This document shows, in pieces, positions 15,993 through 25,089 of a DNA stretch of 46,074 bases; position 1 is the first letter of the stretch, and each line of letters starts with the position of its first letter. This stretch comes from Pseudomonadales bacterium (lineage in GTDB: Bacteria > Pseudomonadota > Gammaproteobacteria > Pseudomonadales > Pseudohongiellaceae), in the NCBI GenBank assembly GCA_022821865.1, contig JAJECW010000083.1, positions 1 through 46,074 on the forward strand, given 5' to 3'. Under the pieces are notes generated by a model. It was not told the origin of the DNA, did no database searches, and saw only the letters and a list, made by a program, of their open reading frames with translations. Position numbers and translations under genes: made by a program.

Positions 15993-18900
15993 ATGAACAA
16001 AAAAACTTGGCAAACCAAGCTTCATGCCCGCTTGCACGACCCTGCGGAAAAGGCTCTCGTGCTACTACGCGACCCCTCGGGCCACGAAGGTGGAACAGTT
16101 CGAACACTTCACAATTTGCTATTCAAGGATGAACTTTCAAAAGAAATTCTTCGTTGGGTAAAGAAAGCCGACTGGTGGTCTTCCGCCGCGGACCGACCCC
16201 AGTGGCCGGTGGAAAAATTGGATCACCCAAACCGCGACGGCGAATCAGCAACTCGAATCGTGGACTGGGCCAGGGTCAATTGGGCGAAGCAACCAATTCT
16301 CATTCATCCTCTGTCTGGCCGGGAGGTTTCACTACGCTCGCTCGCCGAAATCGATCTTGGCGAGATCAAGGATCGCAGCCGTGAACACTTGGAAAGTTTG
16401 ATCGTTCGCAATGACTCTGAGATCGAATGGAAGAAGACTCTGCTGGCATTCTGGCGGTTTGGGCCGGAACTGCGGGAAACCGGGGACAACAGCAAATTGG
16501 GCGCGCTTTGGCCGCTGCTGCCGGCGGACACCCGAATTCCGGATCATTCGATCTGGGATCATCTGGATCTCACTTCGGCTTTCGCCGGCGCTTTCGCCGC
16601 GGACGACAATGGCGAAGCCGCGCTATTGACCTTGTCCATCGGCCCTGTGCAGCCTTTTATCGCCGCCGCTAGGTCCACCTCCGACCTCTGGGCCGGCTCC
16701 CACTTGCTGGCTCGACTGTCCTGGGAAGCGATGCGGGTCGTGTGCGAGCGACTTGGGCCGGATGCAATCCTGTTTCCTCGACTGCGAGGTATTCCCCAGG
16801 TCGATGTCTGGTTGCGAGATAAATGCGGTTTGCCAGAAGAGTGGTTTGGATCCTGCGATTGGGCCAGAAACGCGACGGACAGCAACCCCCTTTATGCCGC
16901 CGCGTTGCCTAATCGCTTCGTCGCCATTGTTCCCGCAAGCCACGCGGCAAATCTGGGTGAGGAAGTTTGCGAAAGAGTGCGTATATGGTTGCAATCGCTT
17001 GGCGGCGAGGTTGTCGACCAACTACTGGAGGCCGCGAAGTACAGGAAAAAGGGTCAAGAGCGGGATGAGTCCATCCACGCGTATCGACAGATGCGGGAGC
17101 AACTCGAGAATTTTCCCGAAGTCCATTGGGCTGCCGTGCCGTTTTCGCTGATTCGGGCAAGAGACGAGAAAAAACAAAGAGATCTCGATGTCTCCCAGCT
17201 TTCCAGAGCCATGGCTCCGTTTTTTGGCAAAGAAGGCGAAATCGAAAGTGGATTCCTCGCCTCCAAAGCCTGGAAGGTACTCCAGAACAACATCAATTGG
17301 GATGACAACACGGCATTCTGGTCTCCCAACCCTAGAGTCCTCTATCCCGCCGTGTATGAGCTGGCCGAGCGAACCCAGGCAGCCGCCAAGTCGGTCCGAC
17401 CATTCGAACAAGTCGAACAAACCGGCTGGCGCTGCTCCCTGACTGGTGAAGCGGAATGGTTGACAACGGACCCGAACCATCTCCTCAAGTCGTATCGTGG
17501 AAGACGCGACACGCTATGGGCGAAGATTACGCAGCGTAAGCCAGCCTGGGCCAAAGACGGCGAGCACTTGGGTGCCTTGTCGGCAATCAAGCGGCTATGG
17601 CCGAGCCTGTTTTCCGAGGAAGTCGCCGAGGCGGTCAAAGCCGGGGAATCCGCGAGATTCGTGGTCTCAACCCATACCTTCGCTCTTGCGCACCAACTCG
17701 ACCATTGGGTAAGAGCGGGGAAACCACTTAGCGACAGCCTCCTGACTGAACTTGACGAGCGGGACATTGGCAATGTCGCCCTGCCTCGGCGAATGCTCCG
17801 GGAAAACCGCCAGCAATTGGAATTGGCAAAGCGCTTGCCGGCCTTGCTCGATTCGGTTCGGGAAAACAGGGATGATTCGGAACGAAGGCGAATCGAGTGC
17901 TTGATTTGCAAGGAATTGGGTGTACCCGGGCTCGAAACCTATTACGCCCTTATCCTGCTGGACGGCGACCACATGGGAAAAATTCTGTCCGGCACACGAT
18001 GCGCAATCACCTACCGCGAAAGCTTTCATCCGTCAGTACAGAAAGGATTCGATAAAAGAGCGGAACACAATTCCGCTATCGATAACTATGGCAAGCAAAG
18101 ACGCGCAATCTCACCGAATCGTCATCTCGCCATTTCCGCATCGCTTAACGATTTCGCCATGCGGGTTGTGCCTCACATCATCGAGAGGGAACACCTCGGT
18201 CGGGTAATCTATGCGGGCGGAGACGATGTGATGGCGATGTTGCCGGTCGCGGACCTGCTTTCGACGATGGGCAGCTTGCGCGAAGCCTACAGCGGTGGCT
18301 TGGCTGACACATCATCCGGGATGCTTGCCGAAAGCGATTTCACGGAGGGTCAAATGTCTTCGGGCGGCAAGGGCAAGCTCTCTTGCCGCAATGGATTCGT
18401 TCGATTGCCTGATGGAAAAGGCAGTTCCGGATTGCTCATGCGGATGATGGGTGGCGCCACCGCGAGCTGCGGGGCAGTCATCGCCCACTATCAGACGCCT
18501 CTCGCCGCCGCCTTACGCGAATTGCGCGCGGCGGAAAATCGCGCCAAGAACGAAGGCGGTCGCGATGCGTTCAGCATATCGGTGCTCAAGCGTTCCGGTG
18601 GCGATTTGCGATTCACCGACAAATGGGTAAGCGAAAGCAGCGGTAGCAGCTTGCTCGAATTGATGGACAGGACTCGTCGGTTTCTGGCGAATCCCGAAGT
18701 TTCGCGCCGCGCCGTGTATCACTCGCTTGTGTGGTTGCGCGACCTGCCAGCGGAACCGGGAGAGGAGATGCTGGGCGACTTGCTGGGTTACCAGCTTTCT
18801 CGGCAAGTCGCCGCCGCTGGTGGAAAGCTACTACGTGAAGAAGCCCGGAAACTGGCTGTATCGCTGGCATCGCACACGGTACGGAAGAAAAAGCCAACTG

Positions 18901-18995
18901 TATGGCTGACCGGGTTTCTTTCCATTGCCGAATTCATCGCCCGCGAAGTAAGGTCGCCGGGCGGAGCGGGCGCCGTGAAGGAGAATGCGGCATGA
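15993..18995 (+). CDS. cas10: Type III-B Cas10 (Cmr2), HD and palm domains
   Basis: This 1000-residue large subunit of the Cmr complex has an N-terminal HD-like motif at H15-D16 (LHARLHDPAEKALVLL) and a typical ADWWSSAADRPQWP stretch. A first palm domain contains LLTLSIGPVQPFIAAARST. A CLIC pair at 636-639 probably belongs to a zinc ribbon. The palm 2 region has LILLDGDHMG (D657), and the cyclase motif G742-G-D-D745 (VIYAGGDDVMAML) is intact. It should therefore make cyclic oligoadenylate on target RNA binding. HD nuclease activity is less certain because the rest of that site is not obvious by eye. It overlaps cmr3 by 4 bases (ATGA). Confidence 0.93.
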   Translation: MNKKTWQTKLHARLHDPAEKALVLLRDPSGHEGGTVRTLHNLLFKDELSKEILRWVKKADWWSSAADRPQWPVEKLDHPNRDGESATRIVDWARVNWAKQPILIHPLSGREVSLRSLAEIDLGEIKDRSREHLESLIVRNDSEIEWKKTLLAFWRFGPELRETGDNSKLGALWPLLPADTRIPDHSIWDHLDLTSAFAGAFAADDNGEAALLTLSIGPVQPFIAAARSTSDLWAGSHLLARLSWEAMRVVCERLGPDAILFPRLRGIPQVDVWLRDKCGLPEEWFGSCDWARNATDSNPLYAAALPNRFVAIVPASHAANLGEEVCERVRIWLQSLGGEVVDQLLEAAKYRKKGQERDESIHAYRQMREQLENFPEVHWAAVPFSLIRARDEKKQRDLDVSQLSRAMAPFFGKEGEIESGFLASKAWKVLQNNINWDDNTAFWSPNPRVLYPAVYELAERTQAAAKSVRPFEQVEQTGWRCSLTGEAEWLTTDPNHLLKSYRGRRDTLWAKITQRKPAWAKDGEHLGALSAIKRLWPSLFSEEVAEAVKAGESARFVVSTHTFALAHQLDHWVRAGKPLSDSLLTELDERDIGNVALPRRMLRENRQQLELAKRLPALLDSVRENRDDSERRRIECLICKELGVPGLETYYALILLDGDHMGKILSGTRCAITYRESFHPSVQKGFDKRAEHNSAIDNYGKQRRAISPNRHLAISASLNDFAMRVVPHIIEREHLGRVIYAGGDDVMAMLPVADLLSTMGSLREAYSGGLADTSSGMLAESDFTEGQMSSGGKGKLSCRNGFVRLPDGKGSSGLLMRMMGGATASCGAVIAHYQTPLAAALRELRAAENRAKNEGGRDAFSISVLKRSGGDLRFTDKWVSESSGSSLLELMDRTRRFLANPEVSRRAVYHSLVWLRDLPAEPGEEMLGDLLGYQLSRQVAAAGGKLLREEARKLAVSLASHTVRKKKPTVWLTGFLSIAEFIAREVRSPGGAGAVKENAA

Positions 18996-20161
18996 GCCTC
19001 AGCTTCTTCATTGAGCCACTGGATGTGCTCTATCTGCGGGGCAACAAGCTTTTCGGCGAGCCTGGCAGCTATGGCGAAAGTCTGGTGCCTCCCTGGCCTT
19101 CGGTTGCCGCCGGGGCGATACGATCAGCCCTGCTGGTACGGCGCGGGTACAATCTGTCGGATTTTGCCGAAGGCAGGGTCACGGACGATGCGGAACTCGG
19201 CTCTCCAGCGAAGCCGGGCACTTTCGCGCTCGCCGAATTTCAATTGGCGCGCCGTCTGCAAAACGGAACGGTGGAAAGGCTCTTTCCCATGCCAGCGGAT
19301 TTGAGCGTCGCGAGGACCGAAGTCAATGGGATTAACGTCCGGCAAATCAGCCCAGAGGCCCCAGAATTGCAATCTTCATCCAGCACTATGCATTTGGCGG
19401 TTCTGCCGGAAACCACCCGGGGCAAACCGGAAACCGGCTACTGGCTGCCTGAGCCGCAATGGGAGAGTTACTTGCGCGGTGAGCCGGTGGATTCCGGGCA
19501 GTTGGTGCACTCCAGCGAGCTGTGGGCAATCGACGAAAGAGTGGGCGTGGGTCTGGACCCGGCAACGCGCCGTGCCGCAGATGGACAACTCTTCACCGTT
19601 CAGGCTATTGTCATGCGCAAGATGGGCGCTGGCGAATCCGAACCCGAGGGTGCCGACGCGGGATTTGTTGCGGGTATTACCGGGGTCAACCAGGAACAAG
19701 TGCCTGATGAGTGGATGCTGCGATTCGGTGGCGACGGTCGTGGCGCGCGGGCAACCGCAACCGAACTGTGCCAGGCGCAACCGGATTACCAGGCAATCGC
19801 GAGGGGAGCCAGGGCCAGAATCGTCCTGACCTCGCCGGGAATCTTTTCCGGTGGTTGGAAACCCAACGGTTGCTCCCGGAATGGCGTGCCTCCACAGTTT
19901 CATCTTGGCGGTGTGCGCGGCCGGCTCGTCTGTGCAGCCGTTCCCCGGGCCGAAGTCGTTTCAGGATTTGATTTGGCCGCTGGGCGGCCCAAGCCAGCCC
20001 AGCGGGCGGCGCCAGCGGGCAGTGTATATTGGCTTGACGAACTTGATGCCTCGGTTGATGCTCTCCGCAAGCTTGCCGAACGCGGCTTGTGGCCGGATCC
20101 GGTGGAAAATGAGATTCGTCGTGTGGAAGGTTTCAACCGCTTCAGCTTCGCGGCCTGGTGA
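18992..20161 (+). CDS. cmr3: Type III-B RAMP protein Cmr3
   Basis: This 389-residue subunit holds the 5' handle of the crRNA together with Cas10. It begins MSLSFFIEPLDVLYLRGNKL, with FGEPGSYGESLVPPWPSVAAGAIRSALL, a very typical Cmr3 N-terminus. Further family features are the segment WAIDERVGVGLDPATRRAADGQLF and the late GGVRGRLVCAAVPR. The start at 18992 overlaps the cas10 stop as ATGA and is preceded by AAGGAGAA, so it is preferred over a longer in-frame reading. The length is normal. Confidence 0.92.
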   Translation: MSLSFFIEPLDVLYLRGNKLFGEPGSYGESLVPPWPSVAAGAIRSALLVRRGYNLSDFAEGRVTDDAELGSPAKPGTFALAEFQLARRLQNGTVERLFPMPADLSVARTEVNGINVRQISPEAPELQSSSSTMHLAVLPETTRGKPETGYWLPEPQWESYLRGEPVDSGQLVHSSELWAIDERVGVGLDPATRRAADGQLFTVQAIVMRKMGAGESEPEGADAGFVAGITGVNQEQVPDEWMLRFGGDGRGARATATELCQAQPDYQAIARGARARIVLTSPGIFSGGWKPNGCSRNGVPPQFHLGGVRGRLVCAAVPRAEVVSGFDLAAGRPKPAQRAAPAGSVYWLDELDASVDALRKLAERGLWPDPVENEIRRVEGFNRFSFAAW

Positions 20162-20176
20162 CACAGGAGGTAATGA

Positions 20177-21085
<909 letters not shown>

Positions 21086-21088
21086 GCG

Positions 21089-21454
21089 ATGATCAGGGAA
21101 ACGCTGGAGCAGCAACGCGCAAGGCATGCATGGGAGAAGTGTGCAAGATACTGTCGCGATGCGGAAGTGAACATTGCCAAGGGGCTGCCCGCCCTGATCA
21201 TGAACAGTGGATTGATGCAGACCTTGGCATTTTTGGAGTCAAAGGGAGAAGCGCATCAACGTGTCTCTGGGGATCTTCGAGAGTGGTTGCATGAGAAAGA
21301 ATTGACGACACGAAAGGATTTTCCAGGCGTAATGAATGACTTGTTTGATGCCAGTCCAAGGCAGTATCAGGCAATTACAACTGAAGCCTTCGCCTGGCTG
21401 AAGTGGCTGCGCCAGTTGGCCCCGGCTCGCAACACAAACTCCCGGGAAAATTGA
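21089..21454 (+). CDS. cmr5: Type III-B small subunit Cmr5
   Basis: This 121-residue all-helical small subunit lines the inner surface of the Cmr filament. Family features are RARHAWEKCARY near the N-terminus, LPALIMNSGLMQTLAFL in the middle, and a Y-x-x-x-T-x-E-A-x-x-W-L-x-W-L-R-Q pattern at the C-terminus. It starts 3 bases after cmr4 and ends 2 bases before the cmr6 start codon, within the same operon. The length is ordinary. Confidence 0.9.
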   Translation: MIRETLEQQRARHAWEKCARYCRDAEVNIAKGLPALIMNSGLMQTLAFLESKGEAHQRVSGDLREWLHEKELTTRKDFPGVMNDLFDASPRQYQAITTEAFAWLKWLRQLAPARNTNSREN

Positions 21455-21456
21455 TC

Positions 21457-22731
21457 ATGTCCCGTGCCGCAGTACCGGAATATCTTCCAAGGAGCAATTT
21501 TTCCGAGGCTTCACCAGCTTTGCATTTCAATATGTTGCTCCCGATTTGGAAGGATGATTGGAAAAAATTGGATGGAAAGGATAATGAATTTCATTCGGTT
21601 AAAGTACATTCTGAATGGTCTAGTAACTTTCAAAAGCGACAGAAGAGCCTTTCCTCGCTCGATAACACGGCGATGTTTCAAGCCAAATCGATTTCGCCAT
21701 TTGTAACCGGAATGGGCATGGAGCATCCGCTCGAAAATGGCTTTGCATTTCTCAATCCCTACGGATGCCCCTATCTTCCCGGAAGTGGCGTCAAAGGCGT
21801 TGTGCGCCGTGCCGCGGAAGAACTTTCTCATGAGAATTTTTTCGATACGAAATCGAAATGGACGTTACCCGCAGTCTGGCGATTGTTTGGATTTGAGCCA
21901 TGGCTTGCGAATGCGGACGGGAATAAAGATGAGCTGAGAGATTTCGTTTCCGGATTCAAGGTTTCCAGGGAGGCCATTGTTGAGTATCTGAATGAGGTCT
22001 TACCAGAAAAACCCAGAGCTTTCGTGGAAAAAATAGCAGGCAGCGACAATCCACTCAATTCCTTGCTCAAAGATCATGCCCTACATACTCGCGGCGCTCT
22101 TTCTTTCTGGGATGTGGTCCCGGAAATCAGTGGCGGCCAATTGACTTGCGAAATCATGACGCCTCATCAGTCGCACTACTTTCAGGAAAAAGAATCTCCC
22201 CACGATTCAGGTCAACCCAATCCGATTCCTTTTCTCACCGTACCGCCGGGCAGCAACTTTACTTTTCATGTCGTCTGCGACGACAGGCGCCTTGGCACGC
22301 TCGGCGACTCTTGGCACGAACTGCTTGAGTCCGCCTTCGAGCACGCTTTCAAATGGCTGGGATTTGGCGCCAAGACAGCCGTAGGCTACGGAGCGATGAC
22401 CCGGGATCGGAAAGCCGAGGACAACGCACGGGAAGACAAGAAAAGGCAGATTGAGGAAAAGCGAGAGAAAGATCGTCTCGCAAGTCTCCCCAAGGTGGAG
22501 CGGGAAATTCAGATAGCTTTGGAAAATCGACCAAATAAGGCAGAACCCGAGTCCACGTTCGTCATAAAGCTGGTGGAAGAGGGTAAATGGGAGAATCAGG
22601 AAAAAATAGAGGCAGCCGATTGGCTTCAATCACAATTGGATAAAGAAAAGCAATCCGGGCTGAGTAAAAAACAAATGCAAAAGTATAAAGCGAAGCAGGA
22701 AAAGATTGTTAGCTGGCTTCGTGGAGAGTAG
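21457..22731 (+). CDS. cmr6: Type III-B RAMP protein Cmr6 with charged C-terminal extension
   Basis: This 424-residue protein caps the Cmr filament next to Cmr1. The RAMP core (to about residue 320) includes AKSISPFVTGMGMEHPLENG, PYLPGSGVKGVVRRAAEE, ARGALSFWDVVP-like THTRGALSFWDVVPE, and a C-terminal glycine-rich stretch AFKWLGFGAKTAVGYGAM. After it comes an extension of about 100 residues, rich in Lys and Glu (KKRQIEEKREKDRLASL, then QSQLDKEKQSGLSKK), predicted to be helical or coiled. I chose ATG 21457 at the cmr5 boundary; an earlier in-frame start would overlap cmr5 by 50 bases. The stop is 6 bases before mntA. Confidence 0.88.
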   Translation: MSRAAVPEYLPRSNFSEASPALHFNMLLPIWKDDWKKLDGKDNEFHSVKVHSEWSSNFQKRQKSLSSLDNTAMFQAKSISPFVTGMGMEHPLENGFAFLNPYGCPYLPGSGVKGVVRRAAEELSHENFFDTKSKWTLPAVWRLFGFEPWLANADGNKDELRDFVSGFKVSREAIVEYLNEVLPEKPRAFVEKIAGSDNPLNSLLKDHALHTRGALSFWDVVPEISGGQLTCEIMTPHQSHYFQEKESPHDSGQPNPIPFLTVPPGSNFTFHVVCDDRRLGTLGDSWHELLESAFEHAFKWLGFGAKTAVGYGAMTRDRKAEDNAREDKKRQIEEKREKDRLASLPKVEREIQIALENRPNKAEPESTFVIKLVEEGKWENQEKIEAADWLQSQLDKEKQSGLSKKQMQKYKAKQEKIVSWLRGE

Positions 22732-22737
22732 CTGCAT

Positions 22738-23022
22738 ATGCACCCGCTGATTGAGACCCATCGCGCTGAAATACTATCCTTGGCCGAGCAATATGGCATG
22801 CGGGATGTCCGCGTCTTTGGATCAATGGCGCGTGGCGATGCTGTCGATGGCAGTGATGTCGATTTGCTCGTTACCGCTCCTGAAGGCACTTCCGGTTTTG
22901 CGCTTGGCGGGTTGCTGATGGATGTGAGCGATCTATTAAACCGTAAAGTGGATATCGTAACCGAGCGGGCAATCCATCCAGCCTTGCGTGACAGAATACT
23001 GCGGGAGGCGGTTCGGTTGTGA
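22738..23022 (+). CDS. mntA: MntA-type nucleotidyltransferase antitoxin
   Basis: This 94-residue minimal nucleotidyltransferase has VFGSMARGDAVDGSDVDLLV, holding the GSxxRG motif (28-33) and the two metal-binding Asp residues (D40, D42). In studied HepT-MntA pairs such an enzyme neutralises the HEPN toxin by adding AMP units to a tyrosine near its active site. It starts 6 bases after cmr6 and overlaps hepT by 4 bases (GTGA), so it appears to be co-transcribed with the Cmr genes. Placement between cmr6 and a CARF-HEPN gene is unusual and suggests a link to the CRISPR response. Confidence 0.9.
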   Translation: MHPLIETHRAEILSLAEQYGMRDVRVFGSMARGDAVDGSDVDLLVTAPEGTSGFALGGLLMDVSDLLNRKVDIVTERAIHPALRDRILREAVRL

Positions 23023-23369
23023 TTGCGGATATAGATTCCGACGAAGTGCTGCTGGAACACATCCTGGAGTGTATTCTACATGTCGAGCAATACACAAGAG
23101 AAGGAAAAGAAGAGTATGTGAGTTCAATAATGGTGAGGGATGCGGCAGCTAGAAAACTGCAAATCATGGCTGAATCGACCCAACGCCTGAGCGAGAAAAT
23201 CAAGTCAACAGAGCCGGGTATTCCCTGGAGGCAAATTTCCGGATTCCGTAACACGCTGGTTCATGGATACTTTGACATTGATGAGGAGTTGGTTTGGGTG
23301 GTAATACAGGATGGTTTGCCAGACTTGAAATCGGCAATTATTCGAATGCTATCGAAATTGAATGCATAA
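23019..23369 (+). CDS. hepT: HepT-type HEPN ribonuclease toxin
   Basis: This 116-residue HEPN protein (DUF86/HepT type) has the motif R77-NTLV-H82-G-Y84 within SGFRNTLVHGYFDID. This is the RX4HXY signature, in which R and H form the RNase site and Y is the residue modified by MntA. The N-terminal helices include LLEHILECILHVEQY and KLQIMAESTQRLSEKI, both typical. It starts at GTG 23019, overlapping the mntA stop by 4 bases, which supports coupled translation of antitoxin and toxin. All key residues are intact. The next gene, a CARF-HEPN protein, begins 8 bases after its stop. Confidence 0.9.
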   Translation: MIADIDSDEVLLEHILECILHVEQYTREGKEEYVSSIMVRDAAARKLQIMAESTQRLSEKIKSTEPGIPWRQISGFRNTLVHGYFDIDEELVWVVIQDGLPDLKSAIIRMLSKLNA

Positions 23370-23377
23370 GGTTAGAC

Positions 23378-24694
23378 ATGAATGATTTGCGTCCCATACT
23401 GTTTTGCACGGTTGGAGGAACTCATGCTCCGGTGCTGACGGCCATCCAGTCTCACCCCGGGGCATATGTATGTTTTGTATGCACTGGAAAGGACCCCGTC
23501 ACGGGGAAAAATGGTTCTGACGTTCTGGTCACAGGCAAGGGCGCGGTAATCCAGGAAAACCCCCAATCTGCGCCTGCCCTGCCCAATATTCCGGTCCAGG
23601 CGGGCCTTGGCCTGGAGGACTTCAAAATAGTGCATGTTCCAGCAGACGATTTGACCGCGGTAGTCACCGAAATACGTGCTGCCGTCAATCGTCTCAAAGT
23701 ACAGTTTCCGGGCTCCCCGTTTTTTGCCGACTATACTGGAGGGACAAAGACCATGTCCGCAGCGCTGGTGGTCGTCGCGCTGGAGACAGATGAGTTTGAA
23801 CTGCAATTGATTACCGGCCCTCGCACCGACCTCAGGAGCATTGCGCTCGATTCTGCGAGTATCAACACACCGCTCGACGACCTTCGCCTGAAAAGGCGCA
23901 TATGGTCAGGCCTGGAACTTTGGAGTCATTTCAGTTTCCGGAAGGCCGCAGACGAGTTGAATAGCCTGAATGTCGGCGCTATTGAGCAGTCATCAAGAAC
24001 CAGGTGGAAGCGTGCGGCGGACCTGAGCAATGCCCTGGCGCAATGGGACGATTTCGAACACAAGGGTGCGCGTGAAGTATTGAAGAAGTATTCCCGGATT
24101 TTGGGTAGCCATTTCGGCTGGATGCTTCCGGTGCTTGCCGAACTCAGCAGCCCGAAGAACAAAAGACACGAGCCCGCCAGACTTATCGACCTTTGGCTCA
24201 ACGCCGAGAGACGGGCCAGCCAGGGCCGTTACGACGATGCCGTGGCCAGGTGGTATCGCCTGCTCGAGTGGACCGCTCAGTGGCAATTGAAAGCAAAGCT
24301 GAAAGTGGCGACTGATTGTTTTCCGGAAGAATTGCTGCCGCCAGACTCGACCACGCAATGGGTGGAAAACGGCAGAGCCAGGATCGGTCTTGATATGGCC
24401 TGGCAAGTAGTGGCTCACCGGCTGTCCGGCCCGGCGCAGGAGTTCGCCAGGACACAGCGCAACAAGATTCTCGACCTGGTCAAAATGCGCAACTTTTCCA
24501 TCCTTGCCCACGGTTCTGAGGTTGTGGGCCAGGAAGGCTGGCGGGAAGTGCAAACCTGGACCGGGGATTGCCTTCTGCCACTCATTCGGGAACTCGCGGG
24601 CGAAGTTGGATTAACGCCCGGTTCCAGCCATTTCCCCCGACAACTGCCAACTGAACTCCCGGAGTCTGTGCTCGACATGTCTTTCGAAGCATAG
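23378..24694 (+). CDS. CARF-HEPN ribonuclease of TIGR02710 type (Csm6/Csx1-like)
   Basis: This 438-residue protein has an N-terminal CARF domain. Its first strand ends in ILFCTVGGTHAP, and the ligand loop reads FFADYTGGTKTMSAALVVVAL (about 115-135), close to TIGR02710 proteins. The C-terminal helical part, from about residue 270, contains ARWYRLLEWTAQWQLKAKL. It ends in a HEPN motif R371-NFSILA-H378 (RX6H) followed by G. By family knowledge it is an RNase switched on by cyclic oligoadenylate from Cas10. Both the ligand loop and the catalytic residues are intact, unlike its Csx2-like counterpart. I chose ATG 23378 because it puts the first CARF strand at the N-terminus and lies 8 bases after hepT. 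Confidence 0.82.
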   Translation: MNDLRPILFCTVGGTHAPVLTAIQSHPGAYVCFVCTGKDPVTGKNGSDVLVTGKGAVIQENPQSAPALPNIPVQAGLGLEDFKIVHVPADDLTAVVTEIRAAVNRLKVQFPGSPFFADYTGGTKTMSAALVVVALETDEFELQLITGPRTDLRSIALDSASINTPLDDLRLKRRIWSGLELWSHFSFRKAADELNSLNVGAIEQSSRTRWKRAADLSNALAQWDDFEHKGAREVLKKYSRILGSHFGWMLPVLAELSSPKNKRHEPARLIDLWLNAERRASQGRYDDAVARWYRLLEWTAQWQLKAKLKVATDCFPEELLPPDSTTQWVENGRARIGLDMAWQVVAHRLSGPAQEFARTQRNKILDLVKMRNFSILAHGSEVVGQEGWREVQTWTGDCLLPLIRELAGEVGLTPGSSHFPRQLPTELPESVLDMSFEA

Positions 24695-24800
24695 GCCCAT
24701 TCTCAAATCTGCATACGCAACACCCCCCTCGCAAGCTTGCCGCAAGCTTCGATTTTACAATTCCGTGCTTTCATCGCCGATGGCCAAATGGGAGCAAGTC

Positions 24801-25085
24801 ATGTTTGGAAAAGGCCTCTACATTGCCGTCTACGACATCTGCCAACAGAGCCGCTTGCGCAAGGTTCGCCGTGTAGTGAAAAAATTCGCCACAGGTGGCC
24901 AGAAGTCCGCTTACGAGTGCTTCCTGGTTCCCGGAGAACGCGACAACCTGTTCGAACAAGTGAGCGCCATCATGGATGAATCAGAGGACCGTTTCGCCAT
25001 GTTCCGGGTCGAAGAACGCGCCGCCAGTCTGCAACGCGGTATCGCGTCGGCGCCTGCCGACCCGGAATTTCATTACGCGGGGTGA
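24801..25085 (+). CDS. cas2: Cas2 (first copy)
   Basis: This 94-residue Cas2-type ferredoxin-fold protein has strand one LYIAVYDIC with the conserved Asp, then RLRKVRRVVKKFATGGQKSAYECFL. That arrangement fits Cas2 of several type III loci. A second strand block RFAMFRVEE follows. I chose ATG 24801 because GGGAG lies 6 bases upstream; an in-frame ATG at 24780 would add 7 residues. It is followed by cas1 after 4 bases. The 106-base gap after the CARF-HEPN gene may carry a separate promoter for adaptation genes. By family knowledge Cas2 bridges two Cas1 dimers during spacer integration. Confidence 0.85.
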   Translation: MFGKGLYIAVYDICQQSRLRKVRRVVKKFATGGQKSAYECFLVPGERDNLFEQVSAIMDESEDRFAMFRVEERAASLQRGIASAPADPEFHYAG

Positions 25086-25089
25086 AGCC

